DNA of 64,000 nt from Skermanella mucosa (GTDB lineage: Bacteria; Pseudomonadota; Alphaproteobacteria; Azospirillales; Azospirillaceae), in assembly GCF_016765655.2 (NCBI RefSeq), contig NZ_CP086106.1, positions 2,290,501 to 2,354,500 on the forward strand, in the 5' to 3' direction. Of the stretch, positions 47,101 through 55,445 are shown one piece after another. Below the pieces are notes generated by a model. The model was not told where the DNA came from, did not search any database, and saw only the letters and a program-made list of their open reading frames with translations. The position numbers and the translations under genes were made by a program. The stretch's first letter is position 1; each line of letters opens with the position of its first letter.

Positions 47101-48926
47101 ACGATCCCGGCTATGTCCTGGCCGAACTCGCGCACCGTCGCGGTGCCGGTCAGGCTGCCCACCGGTGCGTTCAGGGCCAGTTCCGTAACCTCGACCGTCC
47201 GGGCGGCATCCTGGCTGTCCGCGGCGAGCCGCAGGGTCACGGCATCGCCCGCGAGGTCGCGCAGCATCGGCTCCAGCGCCGGGTCGGTGCTATTCAGCCC
47301 GCGCAGCTCGGCGGTCGCCTCGCCGCGCAGGATCTGCCCGCCCTGTTCCAGGGCAAGGTCGGTCCGGACGCTGGCGGCACCCGCGACCGGCAGGTCGGGC
47401 AGGCGGCCGAGGTCGGGGACGTCCAGCACCACCTGCGCGCCGACGGCGTCGCCCCAGCGCTCGACCAGCGCGGTGGCGCTGGCGGTGCCGGCGGCGGTGT
47501 TCGCGCGCAGGTCGGCGACTCGGATCTCGCCCGCGCCGGGCGTCACGACGGCAATGCCCTCGATCGTTACCTCCTGGCCGGCGACCTGGGCTATCCGTGG
47601 ATCGGAGGGCGACCTGGGATTGGTCAAGGTTCCGTTCAGCGTGACGTCGATGGTGGAGCCGGGCTGGTCGAGCGGTCCGGACGGGACCGCCCGGAGTTGC
47701 AGCACCGCCCGGTCCAGCGCCGCCTGGGCGGCATCGACGGCCTCGGCGGTCAGGTCGGCCGTGAGGGTGGGCGCCGCGACGGGACCTTCCGCGGTACCGG
47801 CCAATCGGACCGACTGCCAGGCCACATCAGGGGCCAGGGTCCGGAGCGCCGAATCGGCTCCCGCCTCCAGAACGTAGTCGAAGTCCAGTTCCTGCGGGTC
47901 GAACCGGTAGCTGCCGGACAGCTCCGCCGTGCCGGCGGCCAGGGTGACGCGGGCCGGGGTGAGGGTCACCCCGCGGTTGGGATCGATCACGGATTCGGCC
48001 GAGAACCCGACCGTCTCGCCGACCAGAACGGCGGCCTGGGGATCGAGCAGGCGGGCGAAGGCGGTATCGCCGCGGATGACCATCCCATATCCCTGGGCGC
48101 CCTCCGCGACTTCGACGCCGCGGATCGTCGCCTCGGCACCGATCCGGGCGACGTCGCCCGCATTGCCGTCCAGCCGGCCTTCCCAGCCGGACAGGGGACC
48201 GGACCCCCGCAGGGCGACGTTGACCGGCGGCAGTCCCGGAATGTCGGCGGCCCGCGCGATCACGCCGCCCTGCGGTTCCTCCACCGTCAGGTCCAGGTCG
48301 AGCATGTTGGTGTCCGGCGCGTAGTTCAGCGCCAGCTTGGCGCCGCCGGGCCTGTCCAGGCGTTCGATGTCAAGGTCGGCACCAAGCCCTGCGTCGCCCC
48401 GGCCGAGCCGGGCGCTGCCGTTTATGCCCAGGGTCGCCGCTTCGCCGCCGAGGACGGGTGCGCCCAGGTGCAATTCCTTGACTGCCAGATGACGAAGGTC
48501 CAGGCCGACCGGCAGGTCGGGGATCTGGGGAAGGGAGAAGGGTTCGTCGCTGGGCGGTTCCTCGGGCTGTCCCGCCGGCAGCCGCTCCACGTCCATCCGG
48601 TTGACGTCCAAACCCGATATCCGGAACTCGCGGCGGAACAGGGCGCCGGCGGCCCAATCCAGCTTCGCCTGGTCGACCTGCAGCCAGACGCCCTCGTCGT
48701 CGGCGATGGCCAGGTCGTACAGAGTCACGTCCAGGCTCCAGCTCGAACTGACCCGGCCGATCGTCACGGTGCGGCCGGGGCCGCTCAGCAGGTTCTGGAT
48801 CTGGCGGGTGATCCAGCCGGGATCCTGCTGCCCGGACTCCTCCTGGGCTGTGACGGCGATCGGCGCGCCCGCGACCAAACCCAGCAGCAGCAACGCGGCG
48901 CTCCACCGACGAACCAGACCTTCCAT
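44160..48926 (-). CDS. tamB: TamB-family translocation and assembly protein
   Basis: About 1,588 aa. A signal anchor (MEGLVRRWSAALLLLGLVAG) is followed by long beta-rich repeats of AsmA/TamB type and the conserved C-terminal DUF490 domain (VALRGSGPLSG, FNKPFSDLSAIEAVQLAQSV, GVGVLYEWEY at the end). TamB spans the periplasm and helps place outer-membrane proteins or move lipids. ATG 48926 is preferred over 48968 because GGCGGGA lies upstream and the signal sequence starts there. No tamA is next to it; the divergent neighbour is a GDSL esterase. Confidence 0.9.
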   Translation of the reverse strand: MEGLVRRWSAALLLLGLVAGAPIAVTAQEESGQQDPGWITRQIQNLLSGPGRTVTIGRVSSSWSLDVTLYDLAIADDEGVWLQVDQAKLDWAAGALFRREFRISGLDVNRMDVERLPAGQPEEPPSDEPFSLPQIPDLPVGLDLRHLAVKELHLGAPVLGGEAATLGINGSARLGRGDAGLGADLDIERLDRPGGAKLALNYAPDTNMLDLDLTVEEPQGGVIARAADIPGLPPVNVALRGSGPLSGWEGRLDGNAGDVARIGAEATIRGVEVAEGAQGYGMVIRGDTAFARLLDPQAAVLVGETVGFSAESVIDPNRGVTLTPARVTLAAGTAELSGSYRFDPQELDFDYVLEAGADSALRTLAPDVAWQSVRLAGTAEGPVAAPTLTADLTAEAVDAAQAALDRAVLQLRAVPSGPLDQPGSTIDVTLNGTLTNPRSPSDPRIAQVAGQEVTIEGIAVVTPGAGEIRVADLRANTAAGTASATALVERWGDAVGAQVVLDVPDLGRLPDLPVAGAASVRTDLALEQGGQILRGEATAELRGLNSTDPALEPMLRDLAGDAVTLRLAADSQDAARTVEVTELALNAPVGSLTGTATVREFGQDIAGIVDLTVPELSRLSAVAGTPLAGAAQVRADLSGGNRETLVRADLTGGVTGLNTGTPAADALAGDKVDLAGLVTVGTDGSIDMPRLKIDGRNVALTAAAALRENRLDARWRADLPRLAVLKEPLATDIAGSTSLEGTATGPLDSLEVRADLDGRNLVLAGRNVPTADVDLRATRVPGAPRGTLVASAVVDGQPLDARTGFALEGQRLDLSDISLGAERNRIAGAIRVALDRLTASGRLAGDMRDLNVFSPLAGQKLGGSGRIEVRLDDPQGRQSATAAVQGRNILVAGPEGPLLAADRINLNADVNDALGALRFDAKLDGSGITAGGADLATLTASASGTPAKAEFQARTSGQAGAPAQPARVALAGGFSQEGNLQRLRLERLDGTYGGQPFRLVNPATATIGPDRYEVRDLLLASNEGRIALDAGLVRNAIEGSATLTQVPLALAELAAPGLGLDGQINGNASFAGTTADPRADLDLRVTNLTVEGGEAAGLSGIDISTTGRWRNGRLALDGNAVTRQRDGIDMRLAAELPLVLRQEPLTVEVPMNAPVSGALRGNVELATFNDLLATTGDRAQGRLDVNLDLGGSLGNPQLGGLATLDGARYENQAAGTVIRDIVMRLRGDGTRLTIDQFNGRTPNDGIVEASGSVNVDPTDPRAFDIRVGASNAQLVQIDLATVRLDTLLSLTGPLDNPLLQGPVTIERAEIQVPEQLPPSVVEIQVEEINRPGTADTPAPGPTEDAPSAFQLRLDLTVEAQNQIFVRGRGLNVELSSDVQVTGTAAEPIIGGGLRLVSGTLDLLTKRFEFQQANIDFVGDGSTDPVLDVAAQAQAEDITAVVAVTGRASNPKIQLTSTPELPQDEVIARVLFNKPFSDLSAIEAVQLAQSVGQLAGVGGGPGILDNLRNTLGVDRLELLSGEEGEGLEGAGVAAGRYVSRDVYVGAEQRVGEAGSRVVVEIDVTDNLKVRTDVGTTSGAGVGVLYEWEY

Positions 48927-49116
48927 GAATTCCCGCCTTGCCATAGCTCCGTACACCAGGGCGAACACCCCAGGGCAGGAGATGTGCCTTCCAGGATGCC
49001 GCCGACAAGGTCACCGGGACGATCCGAACGCATGCCCGGGCTCCCAAGGGCCGGAAACAAAGCTGTTCCTGCACGTTTACGGGGGCGGAGAACGGTATCA
49101 GTCCTTGGGAAGCAGA

Positions 49117-49974
49117 ATGACACGTCCGTTCCGGATCATCACCATGGTAATCAGCATGTGCGCAGGCTTGGCATCGGCCTCCATCGCGGCGGAGCCGCGG
49201 ACCTATGACGGCATCGTGGTATTCGGCGACAGCCTTTCCGACACCGGCAACGCGGCCGGCGCGCGGTTCAGCAACGGACCCGTCTGGGTCGAGCATCTGG
49301 CGAGCCATTTCAGCCTGCCGGTCGAGCCGGCGATCTCCGGCGGGACCAATTACGCGGTCGGCGGCGCGCGTGCCCATGATCCGGGGAGCCCCTACAACCT
49401 TCGCGCCCAGGCCGACCGGTACCTGGCGGAGGAGCCGGACCGGAAGACCGTCCGCCGGACCCTGTTCATCGTCTATGGCGGCGCCAACGATCTGCTGGCC
49501 GCCGTGTCGGGCCGGGATCCCGTCGTCCTGGCGACCGACGCGGTCCGGGTGCTCGCCGGCATCGCCGACGACCTCGCCTCGGCCGGGGCCGGCACCATCC
49601 TGATGCCGAACCTGCCGGACCTCGCGAAGGTCCCGGCCGTGCGGCAGTTCGGCCCGACGGTCGGCCGGATCGCCAGCCAGGTCACGACGGGCTTCAACCA
49701 GGCGCTGGATCGTACGATCGCCGGCGTCGAGGCGCGCCGCGGCACGCGGGTCGTCCGCCTGGACGTCCATGGGTTGGTCGAGCGGGTCTTCAGGGATCCC
49801 GGCGTCCTTGGCAGGCCCGACGTCAACCTGACGGACCCCTGCGCGGGGGCCGGCCGGATCTGCGCCGAGCCGGACCGGTACATCTTCTGGGACCAGGTCC
49901 ATCCGACCGCCTTCGGCCACGCCCGGCTCGCCAACGCCGCGCTCCGGGCGCTGGCCGGGAACGGAGACCGGTGA
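49117..49974 (+). CDS. Secreted GDSL/SGNH esterase
   Basis: 285 aa. Signal peptide (MTRPFRIITMVISMCAGLAS). Block I VVFGDSLSDTGN holds the Ser; block III IVYGGANDLL the Asn; block V DQVHPTAFGHARLA the Asp and His. It hydrolyses ester or acyl substrates in the periplasm or outside. The frame is open further upstream, but ATG 49117 has GGGAAGCAGA before it and starts the signal peptide. Divergent to tamB. Confidence 0.9.
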   Translation: MTRPFRIITMVISMCAGLASASIAAEPRTYDGIVVFGDSLSDTGNAAGARFSNGPVWVEHLASHFSLPVEPAISGGTNYAVGGARAHDPGSPYNLRAQADRYLAEEPDRKTVRRTLFIVYGGANDLLAAVSGRDPVVLATDAVRVLAGIADDLASAGAGTILMPNLPDLAKVPAVRQFGPTVGRIASQVTTGFNQALDRTIAGVEARRGTRVVRLDVHGLVERVFRDPGVLGRPDVNLTDPCAGAGRICAEPDRYIFWDQVHPTAFGHARLANAALRALAGNGDR

Positions 49975-49981
49975 CCTGACA

Positions 49982-51064
49982 ATGGAAAAGGTCGTCATTG
50001 CCGAAGAGCCGGCGTCGCGCATCCCCAACTGGCTGCGGATCGTGATCTGGGGTCTGGTGATCGCGCTCGGCATCGGGCTGATCGCCGTCCTGGGACGGAC
50101 GCTGGTTCCCTTCGTGGTCGGTGCCGGCCTCGCCTTCACGTTCGACCCGCTGGCCGGCTGGCTCGGCCGGAAAGGTGTCCGGCGCGGCTGGGCCGCCTTC
50201 CTGGTGACGCTGCTCACCTTCGGCATCCTCGCCGGAATCCTGGCGCTGCTGCTGCCGGTGCTGCTGGAGCAGGCCAGCGATCTGGCGGACCGCCTCCCGG
50301 ACCTGCTCGCCCGCGCGCGCGCCATGCTGACCGGCGCCGCCGCCCAGGTGCCGGGTGCCGAGGTGCTGAACGATACCGACCTGCTCCGCCGGATCGCCCG
50401 TCGGACCGGGGAATGGGTGCAGCAGTCGGCCGGGGACCTGCTGGGCTTCGCCGCCACCCTGTTCGACATAGCGCTCCTGCTGGTCCTGACCCCCGTCGTC
50501 ACCTTCTATCTTCTGCGCGACTGGAACCCGGTGGTGCGCCAGATCCGCCGGCTGGTGCCGCGCCAGTCCCGGGCCGTCGTGTTCGAACTGGTGGGGGAGA
50601 TGACCGACCGGCTCGCCGGGTTCCTGCGCGGCATGGCGCTGAGCGCCGCGATCCAGGCGGTGATCCACTCGGTCGGGCTCTACCTGGTCGGGCTCAACTT
50701 CGCGATCCTGATCGGCGTGCTGACCGGGCTGCTGGTCTTCGTCCCGGTGGTTGGCAACCTCGTCATGCTGATCGCCGCCGTCACGGTGGCGCTGGTCCAG
50801 TTCGACGGCTGGCTGGAACCGCTCCTGGTCGTGCTGATCTATGCCGGGAGCAACGTGCTGGAGACCAGCGTCCTGGAACCCGTCCTGGTCGGCAACCGGA
50901 CCAATCTCCATCCCGTCTGGGTGATCTTCGCGCTGCTGGTCGGCGGCAGCCTGTTCGGCCTGATCGGCGCCCTGCTGGCTCTGCCGGCGGCCACGGTGAT
51001 CGCCGTGCTGATCCGCTACGCGGTCGACCGCTACACCCACAGCAGGCCTTACGACGAGTTCTGA
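49982..51064 (+). CDS. AI-2E/PerM-family membrane transporter
   Basis: 360 aa, seven to eight hydrophobic helices. Family marks: LVPFVVGAGLAFTFDPLAGW, ILLVLTPVVTFYLLRDW, LRGMALSAAIQAVIHSVGLY, and IGALLALPAATVIAVLIRYA. Some relatives export AI-2 or act as Na+/H+ antiporters; the substrate here is unknown. It starts 7 nt after the GDSL esterase stop, so the two are probably cotranscribed. Confidence 0.88.
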   Translation: MEKVVIAEEPASRIPNWLRIVIWGLVIALGIGLIAVLGRTLVPFVVGAGLAFTFDPLAGWLGRKGVRRGWAAFLVTLLTFGILAGILALLLPVLLEQASDLADRLPDLLARARAMLTGAAAQVPGAEVLNDTDLLRRIARRTGEWVQQSAGDLLGFAATLFDIALLLVLTPVVTFYLLRDWNPVVRQIRRLVPRQSRAVVFELVGEMTDRLAGFLRGMALSAAIQAVIHSVGLYLVGLNFAILIGVLTGLLVFVPVVGNLVMLIAAVTVALVQFDGWLEPLLVVLIYAGSNVLETSVLEPVLVGNRTNLHPVWVIFALLVGGSLFGLIGALLALPAATVIAVLIRYAVDRYTHSRPYDEF

Positions 51065-51073
51065 ACCCGGGGA

Positions 51074-51943
51074 TCAGAACGACTCCACCTCGACGATCCA
51101 GCAGTCCAGCATGCGCTGGCTCAGCGCCACGCAGACATTGTTGACGCCGATCCGGTCCAGCGGCCCGAACGCCAGCGAGAAGGTCATGCTGTCCTTCCCC
51201 ATCGTCGGGTAGATGAAGTGCGCGTAGGGGGCGTATTGCGGGCCGGCGGCGGCGATGAAGTCGATCCAGCCGTTTTCCGCCTCCACCGGGGTGAGGAATT
51301 CGCCCACGCGCGCCGCGTAGAAGGTACGGGGCGGGCCGCTGCCCGCGAAATCATAGTCGTGGACTCCGATGATCGGCAGCAGCTGTTCGGGCGGCAGCGC
51401 GATGCTGGCGATCGACTCCGACGTCATGCGCGCCTTGCCGCCCTGGACGTCGAGCAGGCCCAACACGGCGCCGCGCTCCAGCTTGGTCTCCCGCTTCTTG
51501 CCGTCCTTGATCTCCGTGCCCGCGGCGTTGCCGGCCAGGACGTGGGTGCCGCGCAGGGTGCCGTCGGGGAAGGTCCAGCGCTGCCGCCCGACCACGGCGG
51601 CCCGGCTCGCGACCGTGCGCGCGATGAAGATGCTGTCGAGGCTGTCGCTCGGCACGTAGCCCACGTCCCGGCCGCCCAGCCCGATCTGCGTCCAGGAGGT
51701 GCGGCGCGGGGTGCCGAACGCCGCGACGGTCTTGCCCCTGGGCAGCATCATCACGACGCGGCTCGCCTCGTCCGGCGAGACGCGGACCTCCACGTCGCGG
51801 TTCAGGATCGTCTCGCCGACCTGGGGCGCACCGAGGTTGGGTCCTCCCTGCGCACGGGCGGAAACCGGTGCGCACAGCAGGAGGGCCGCGGCCACGATCG
51901 GCAGAAGGAGCCGGGTGACCGGCGGCTTAGGCAGAATCTGCAT
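51074..51943 (-). CDS. Secreted SH3-type domain protein
   Basis: About 289 aa. Signal peptide (LLLPIVAAALLLCAPVSARA), then a bacterial SH3-like region (VEVRVSPDEASRVVMMLPRG, WTQIGLGGRDVGYVPSDSLD). The rest is beta-rich and not recognised. Likely periplasmic and perhaps cell-wall-binding. ATG 51943 follows GGGGGATCGCG; the frame extends to 52048. Convergent to the PerM-like gene. Confidence 0.7.
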   Translation of the reverse strand: MQILPKPPVTRLLLPIVAAALLLCAPVSARAQGGPNLGAPQVGETILNRDVEVRVSPDEASRVVMMLPRGKTVAAFGTPRRTSWTQIGLGGRDVGYVPSDSLDSIFIARTVASRAAVVGRQRWTFPDGTLRGTHVLAGNAAGTEIKDGKKRETKLERGAVLGLLDVQGGKARMTSESIASIALPPEQLLPIIGVHDYDFAGSGPPRTFYAARVGEFLTPVEAENGWIDFIAAAGPQYAPYAHFIYPTMGKDSMTFSLAFGPLDRIGVNNVCVALSQRMLDCWIVEVESF

Positions 51944-52086
51944 CGCGATCCCCCCGGCATAGGGCAAGTCCTGCCGCGACGGTCCGTCCAATCTGCGTAA
52001 AAAGCCCGGGAATCCGCCACTGGCACGGGGCTTGCCATTGATGGTCACGAACCTGCCCCACAGAGACCGCCCCGTCGGAGACCGCC

Positions 52087-53082
52087 ATGCGTACAGCGCT
52101 GAACACCGGAATGATCGTCGCCTCCCTTGCCGCGGTGCTCGGCTGGAGCAACGCCGCCCAGGCAGCCGCCTGCGCGCCGGGCGGCACCGAAACGGACCCC
52201 GTCGCCCTGTTCGAGGCGGTGGCGCCGGCCGTGGTGACCATCGAGTCCGCCGGCGACGGCGCGAAGACGGTCGGCACCGGGTTCCTGTGGGATCGCGCCG
52301 GCCATGTGGTGACCAATGAACACGTGATCCGGCCGGGGCGGCAGCTGACCGTCAGGTTCGCCGACGGCCGTACCGTCCGGCCGGCCATGATCGCGGTCGC
52401 CGCCGACCTGGACATCGCGGTCCTGCAGGTGGATGCCGCCGCCGCTCCGGCCTCGGTGACCCGCGGCTCGTCGCGGTCTCTGAAGGTCGGGCAGGGGGTC
52501 TTCGCCATCGGCAATCCGTACGGGATCGGCGTCAGCCTGAGCCGAGGCATCATCAGCGGCCTGGACCGGCCGGTGGAACTTGGCGCCGGCAAGCGCATCG
52601 ACAAGGCGATCCAGACCGACGCCAGCCTGGACCCCGGCAACTCCGGCGGTCCGCTGCTCGACTCGCGGGGCTGCCTGATCGGCATGGCGACGGCGGTGGT
52701 CGCGGCGCCGGCCGGCCTGTCCCGCGTCGGCTTCGCGGTTCCCGTGGACCTGCTGGAGCGGACCATCGCCGGCCTGATCGGCGGCGCGGGCAGGGTCGCC
52801 GGCCAGGAGGGCGCGTCCGGTGCCCGCAATGATCTTGGCATCATGGCCGAGGATGCGGCTCCGGGGGTACGGGTCGTCAGCGTGGCGCCCGGATCGCGCG
52901 CCGCGGCACTGGGCGCCAAGCCCGGCGACGTCATCACCCACGCCGACGACCGGCCGGTCGCGGGCGTCGCGGAACTGACCGCCCACTTGAAGCGCCAGGG
53001 AGCGGCGGGCATGCGCCTGACGTTCCAGCGAGGCAAGACTTCGCGGACCGTCGAGGTCCTGCTGACCTCGGCCGGCTCCTGA
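52087..53082 (+). CDS. HtrA/Deg-like periplasmic serine protease
   Basis: 331 aa. Signal peptide (MRTALNTGMIVASLAAVLGW). Trypsin-like catalytic triad: His in HVVTNEHVI, Asp in AADLDIAVLQV, Ser in DPGNSGGPLLDS. One PDZ domain at the C-terminus (GVRVVSVAPGSRAAALGAKP, GDVITHADDRPV). Only one PDZ, as in DegS-like or short HtrA forms. Expected role: protein quality control in the periplasm. Confidence 0.92.
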   Translation: MRTALNTGMIVASLAAVLGWSNAAQAAACAPGGTETDPVALFEAVAPAVVTIESAGDGAKTVGTGFLWDRAGHVVTNEHVIRPGRQLTVRFADGRTVRPAMIAVAADLDIAVLQVDAAAAPASVTRGSSRSLKVGQGVFAIGNPYGIGVSLSRGIISGLDRPVELGAGKRIDKAIQTDASLDPGNSGGPLLDSRGCLIGMATAVVAAPAGLSRVGFAVPVDLLERTIAGLIGGAGRVAGQEGASGARNDLGIMAEDAAPGVRVVSVAPGSRAAALGAKPGDVITHADDRPVAGVAELTAHLKRQGAAGMRLTFQRGKTSRTVEVLLTSAGS

Positions 53083-53107
53083 CGGGGCAGGGCGGTCCGC
53101 CGGGCGG

Positions 53108-53677
53108 TCAAGGCGCGGGTTCCCGAAGGATGACGGTCGGGAGCCGCACGGTGAAGACGATCGGCTCGGTGCCGGCAAGCTCCTCCAGCGTCGGCTCCGG
53201 CGTGGCCTTCGGTGCCGCGGGCATGTCGTCGGGACCGAAGACTGTGATCGGCACCACGGATGTGAAACCTTCCCGGGCGGGCGGCACAGGGACGGGCTCC
53301 GGAGGGAGGGCCGCCGCCGGAGCGGCTGAAGTTGCCGCCGTCACCGTTCCGCCCGGCTTGCGCCGGGGCACCGGGGGCCAGAAGATCGGCGGCTGATAGG
53401 GCGTGACCTTGGCGACGGCGGGAAGCATCGGAGCCGCAGGCGCCGCGGCGTCGCCCGGCAGGTCCAAGGAAGGCAGCGGCTTCGGCGGCAAGGGGGGAAC
53501 CGAAGCGGTCAGCCGCCCTTTCCCCGGCGCCGGGATCGAGTATCGGGCCGGGGTGATGCCGGACGCGACCGACCCGGACCCGGGCGGCACCGGCTGCTGC
53601 GCGGAAACGCCCTGGACGCTTCCCAGCAGAAGGACGGCCGCGACCCGAGCGGCTGCGGGAAGCCGGAGCAGGCTCAT
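53108..53677 (-). CDS. Secreted proline-rich hypothetical protein
   Basis: 189 aa. Signal peptide (MSLLRLPAAARVAAVLLLGS, with VQGVSAQ as likely cleavage region), then Pro/Ala-rich low-complexity sequence. No domain recognised. The start overlaps the stop of the preceding lipoprotein gene (ATGA), so the two form an operon. Confidence 0.6.
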   Translation of the reverse strand: MSLLRLPAAARVAAVLLLGSVQGVSAQQPVPPGSGSVASGITPARYSIPAPGKGRLTASVPPLPPKPLPSLDLPGDAAAPAAPMLPAVAKVTPYQPPIFWPPVPRRKPGGTVTAATSAAPAAALPPEPVPVPPAREGFTSVVPITVFGPDDMPAAPKATPEPTLEELAGTEPIVFTVRLPTVILREPAP

Positions 53678-54039
53678 TCTTTCGCCGGCGCCGGGGATGT
53701 CGGCAGGTCTGCGGGGAGCAGGCGCGGCGCATGGGTCACCGGGTCGATCACGACCCGCAGGATGCCGTCCTCGCCGATCTGCGTCTGCACCGGCTTTCCG
53801 GTCGCCGGGTCGAACGGGCCTTCCGTGTTGCCGGTCCTGGGGTCGGTGCGGAAATTGACGGCGACGCTGTCGGGCGGCTGCTGGCCGTCGGCGGGGCGGA
53901 GCGTCTCGCAGCCGGCGAGGGTCACCATCGCCAGTGACGCGGCCAGCGCTCTCCCGCCGGTTCGCCGGAACGACTCCGCCAAGCCGCTGAATTTCGCGGA
54001 AGACTCGCCAGAAACGCTGTGCAACACCAACCAGCTCAT
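53674..54039 (-). CDS. Probable small lipoprotein
   Basis: About 121 aa. A lipobox LAGC follows a hydrophobic stretch (ALAASLAMVT); the N-terminal region before it is longer than usual, so the true start may lie further in. The mature part is proline-rich (TDPRTGNTEGPFDPATGKP). Unknown role; coupled to the downstream proline-rich protein gene. Confidence 0.6.
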   Translation of the reverse strand: MSWLVLHSVSGESSAKFSGLAESFRRTGGRALAASLAMVTLAGCETLRPADGQQPPDSVAVNFRTDPRTGNTEGPFDPATGKPVQTQIGEDGILRVVIDPVTHAPRLLPADLPTSPAPAKE

Positions 54040-54131
54040 CCAGTCAATACGATATCCCTGCCGCCGGACCGGCCGCACGGAACCATGATGTCGGGCAGTG
54101 GTTTGCTTTCCGTTACTCGAAGGGAATGAAG

Positions 54132-54956
54132 ATGGAATACGTGAACCTCAAGGGGGTGCGGGTGCCCGCGCTCGGCCTCGGGACCTGGCAGCTGTCGGGC
54201 GCGCAGTGCGTCGACGTGGTCCGGGCCGGTCTCGCCATGGGGTATCGCCATGTCGATACCGCGCAGGCCTACAACAACGAGGAGCAGGTCGGGGAGGCGC
54301 TGGCCGACTCGGGCATCCCGCGCGACGATATCTTCCTGACCACGAAGGTCTGGTACGAGCGCATCGGCGACGGCGAACTCCAGCGCTCGGTCGACGAGAG
54401 CCTGAAGAAGCTGCGGACCGACCATGTGGACCTGCTGCTGATCCACTGGCCCAATCCCAAGTTCCCCCTGGGCGAGAGCCTGAAGGCCCTGTCGGAAGTC
54501 AAGGCCGCGGGCAAGGCGCGCAACATCGGCGTCAGCAACTTCCCGACCGCCCTGCTCCAGGATGCCGTCGAGCGGCACAAGGCCGATCTGCTCTGCGATC
54601 AGGTCGAGTACCACCCCTTCCTGTCCCAGCGGCCGGTGCTGGATTTCGCCCGCGCCAACGACATGATGGTGACGGCCTACAGCCCGATCGCCCGCGGCGA
54701 GGCGGCGACCCATCCCGTCCTGACACGGATCGGGGAGAAGCACGGCAAGTCCGCCGTCCAGGTGACCCTGCGCTGGCTGATCGACCAGAGCAACGTCGCG
54801 GCGATCCCGAAGGCCAGCGGCGAGAAGCACCTGAAGAGCAACTTCGAGATCTTCGATTTCAAGCTGGGCGACGACGAGCGGGCCGAGATCGATGCCCTTC
54901 GGGGCGACCGCCGGCTGATCAATCCGGGCTGGGCGCCGGCATGGGACGCCGCCTGA
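54132..54956 (+). CDS. dkgB: Aldo/keto reductase (2,5-diketogluconate reductase type)
   Basis: About 274 aa NADPH-dependent reductase of the AKR superfamily. Catalytic tetrad: Asp in HVDTAQAY, Tyr in AYNNEEQVG, Lys in FLTTKVWY and His in LLLIHWPNP; the C-terminal cofactor motif is IPKASGEKHLKSN. An ATG at 54126 is 2 codons upstream, but GAAGGGA is better spaced for 54132. Substrate uncertain. Confidence 0.9.
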   Translation: MEYVNLKGVRVPALGLGTWQLSGAQCVDVVRAGLAMGYRHVDTAQAYNNEEQVGEALADSGIPRDDIFLTTKVWYERIGDGELQRSVDESLKKLRTDHVDLLLIHWPNPKFPLGESLKALSEVKAAGKARNIGVSNFPTALLQDAVERHKADLLCDQVEYHPFLSQRPVLDFARANDMMVTAYSPIARGEAATHPVLTRIGEKHGKSAVQVTLRWLIDQSNVAAIPKASGEKHLKSNFEIFDFKLGDDERAEIDALRGDRRLINPGWAPAWDAA

Positions 54957-54957
54957 C

Positions 54958-55398
54958 CTAGTGGAAAACGGTCCGGGGCGGCGGCTCCGTCTGCTCCAGA
55001 CGGACGGCGATGGGGCTGGCCTGGTGGTGAACCATCCGCCAGGCGCCGCCCTCGTTCACGAAGATGTTGGTGGCGGCCAGGACGCCGCCCTCCAGCACCT
55101 CTTCGCAGATCACCACGGCGACGTCGCCGTAGATGAAGGCATTGTCATTGCGGCTGAAGGCCTTCGGCGTCGCCGGGTTCCTCATGATGTCCCGCAGGCT
55201 CGTCAGGACCAGCGTGCGATCCACCAGCGGAGCCCAGCCGGGATGGATGCAAAGGACCGGCGCGGCCTGTGCCCACAGCATTTCCATCGCCGCGAAGTCC
55301 CGGCTGGAGAAGGCGTGATAGAAGGCGCGGTTGGCGGCCAGCGCGTCGTCCAGGGTCGGACCGGTCGCCGCTGAGGTGATAGTGGGACGAGGGGCCAT
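54958..55398 (-). CDS. SnoaL/NTF2-like protein
   Basis: 146 aa. A cone-shaped NTF2-type fold is suggested by ANRAFYHAFSSRDFAAMEML, VLCIHPGWAPLVDRTLVLTS and WRMVHHQASPI. Members include isomerases and ketosteroid-binding proteins; no activity can be assigned here. The stop almost meets the stop of the aldo/keto reductase. It follows egtB (gap 47 nt) and may share its transcript. Confidence 0.8.
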   Translation of the reverse strand: MAPRPTITSAATGPTLDDALAANRAFYHAFSSRDFAAMEMLWAQAAPVLCIHPGWAPLVDRTLVLTSLRDIMRNPATPKAFSRNDNAFIYGDVAVVICEEVLEGGVLAATNIFVNEGGAWRMVHHQASPIAVRLEQTEPPPRTVFH

Positions 55399-55445
55399 GG
55401 CGGTCGCTTCCGGTAGGAGGAGTTTCGGCCGCCAGACTACCCCAT

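Noticed and set aside
44151-49208. 1,685-codon plus-strand open frame
   Set aside because: It is the complement of tamB. The minus-strand product has clear TamB features, and the plus-strand translation is low-complexity Arg/Gly/Gln typical of antisense frames in high-GC DNA.
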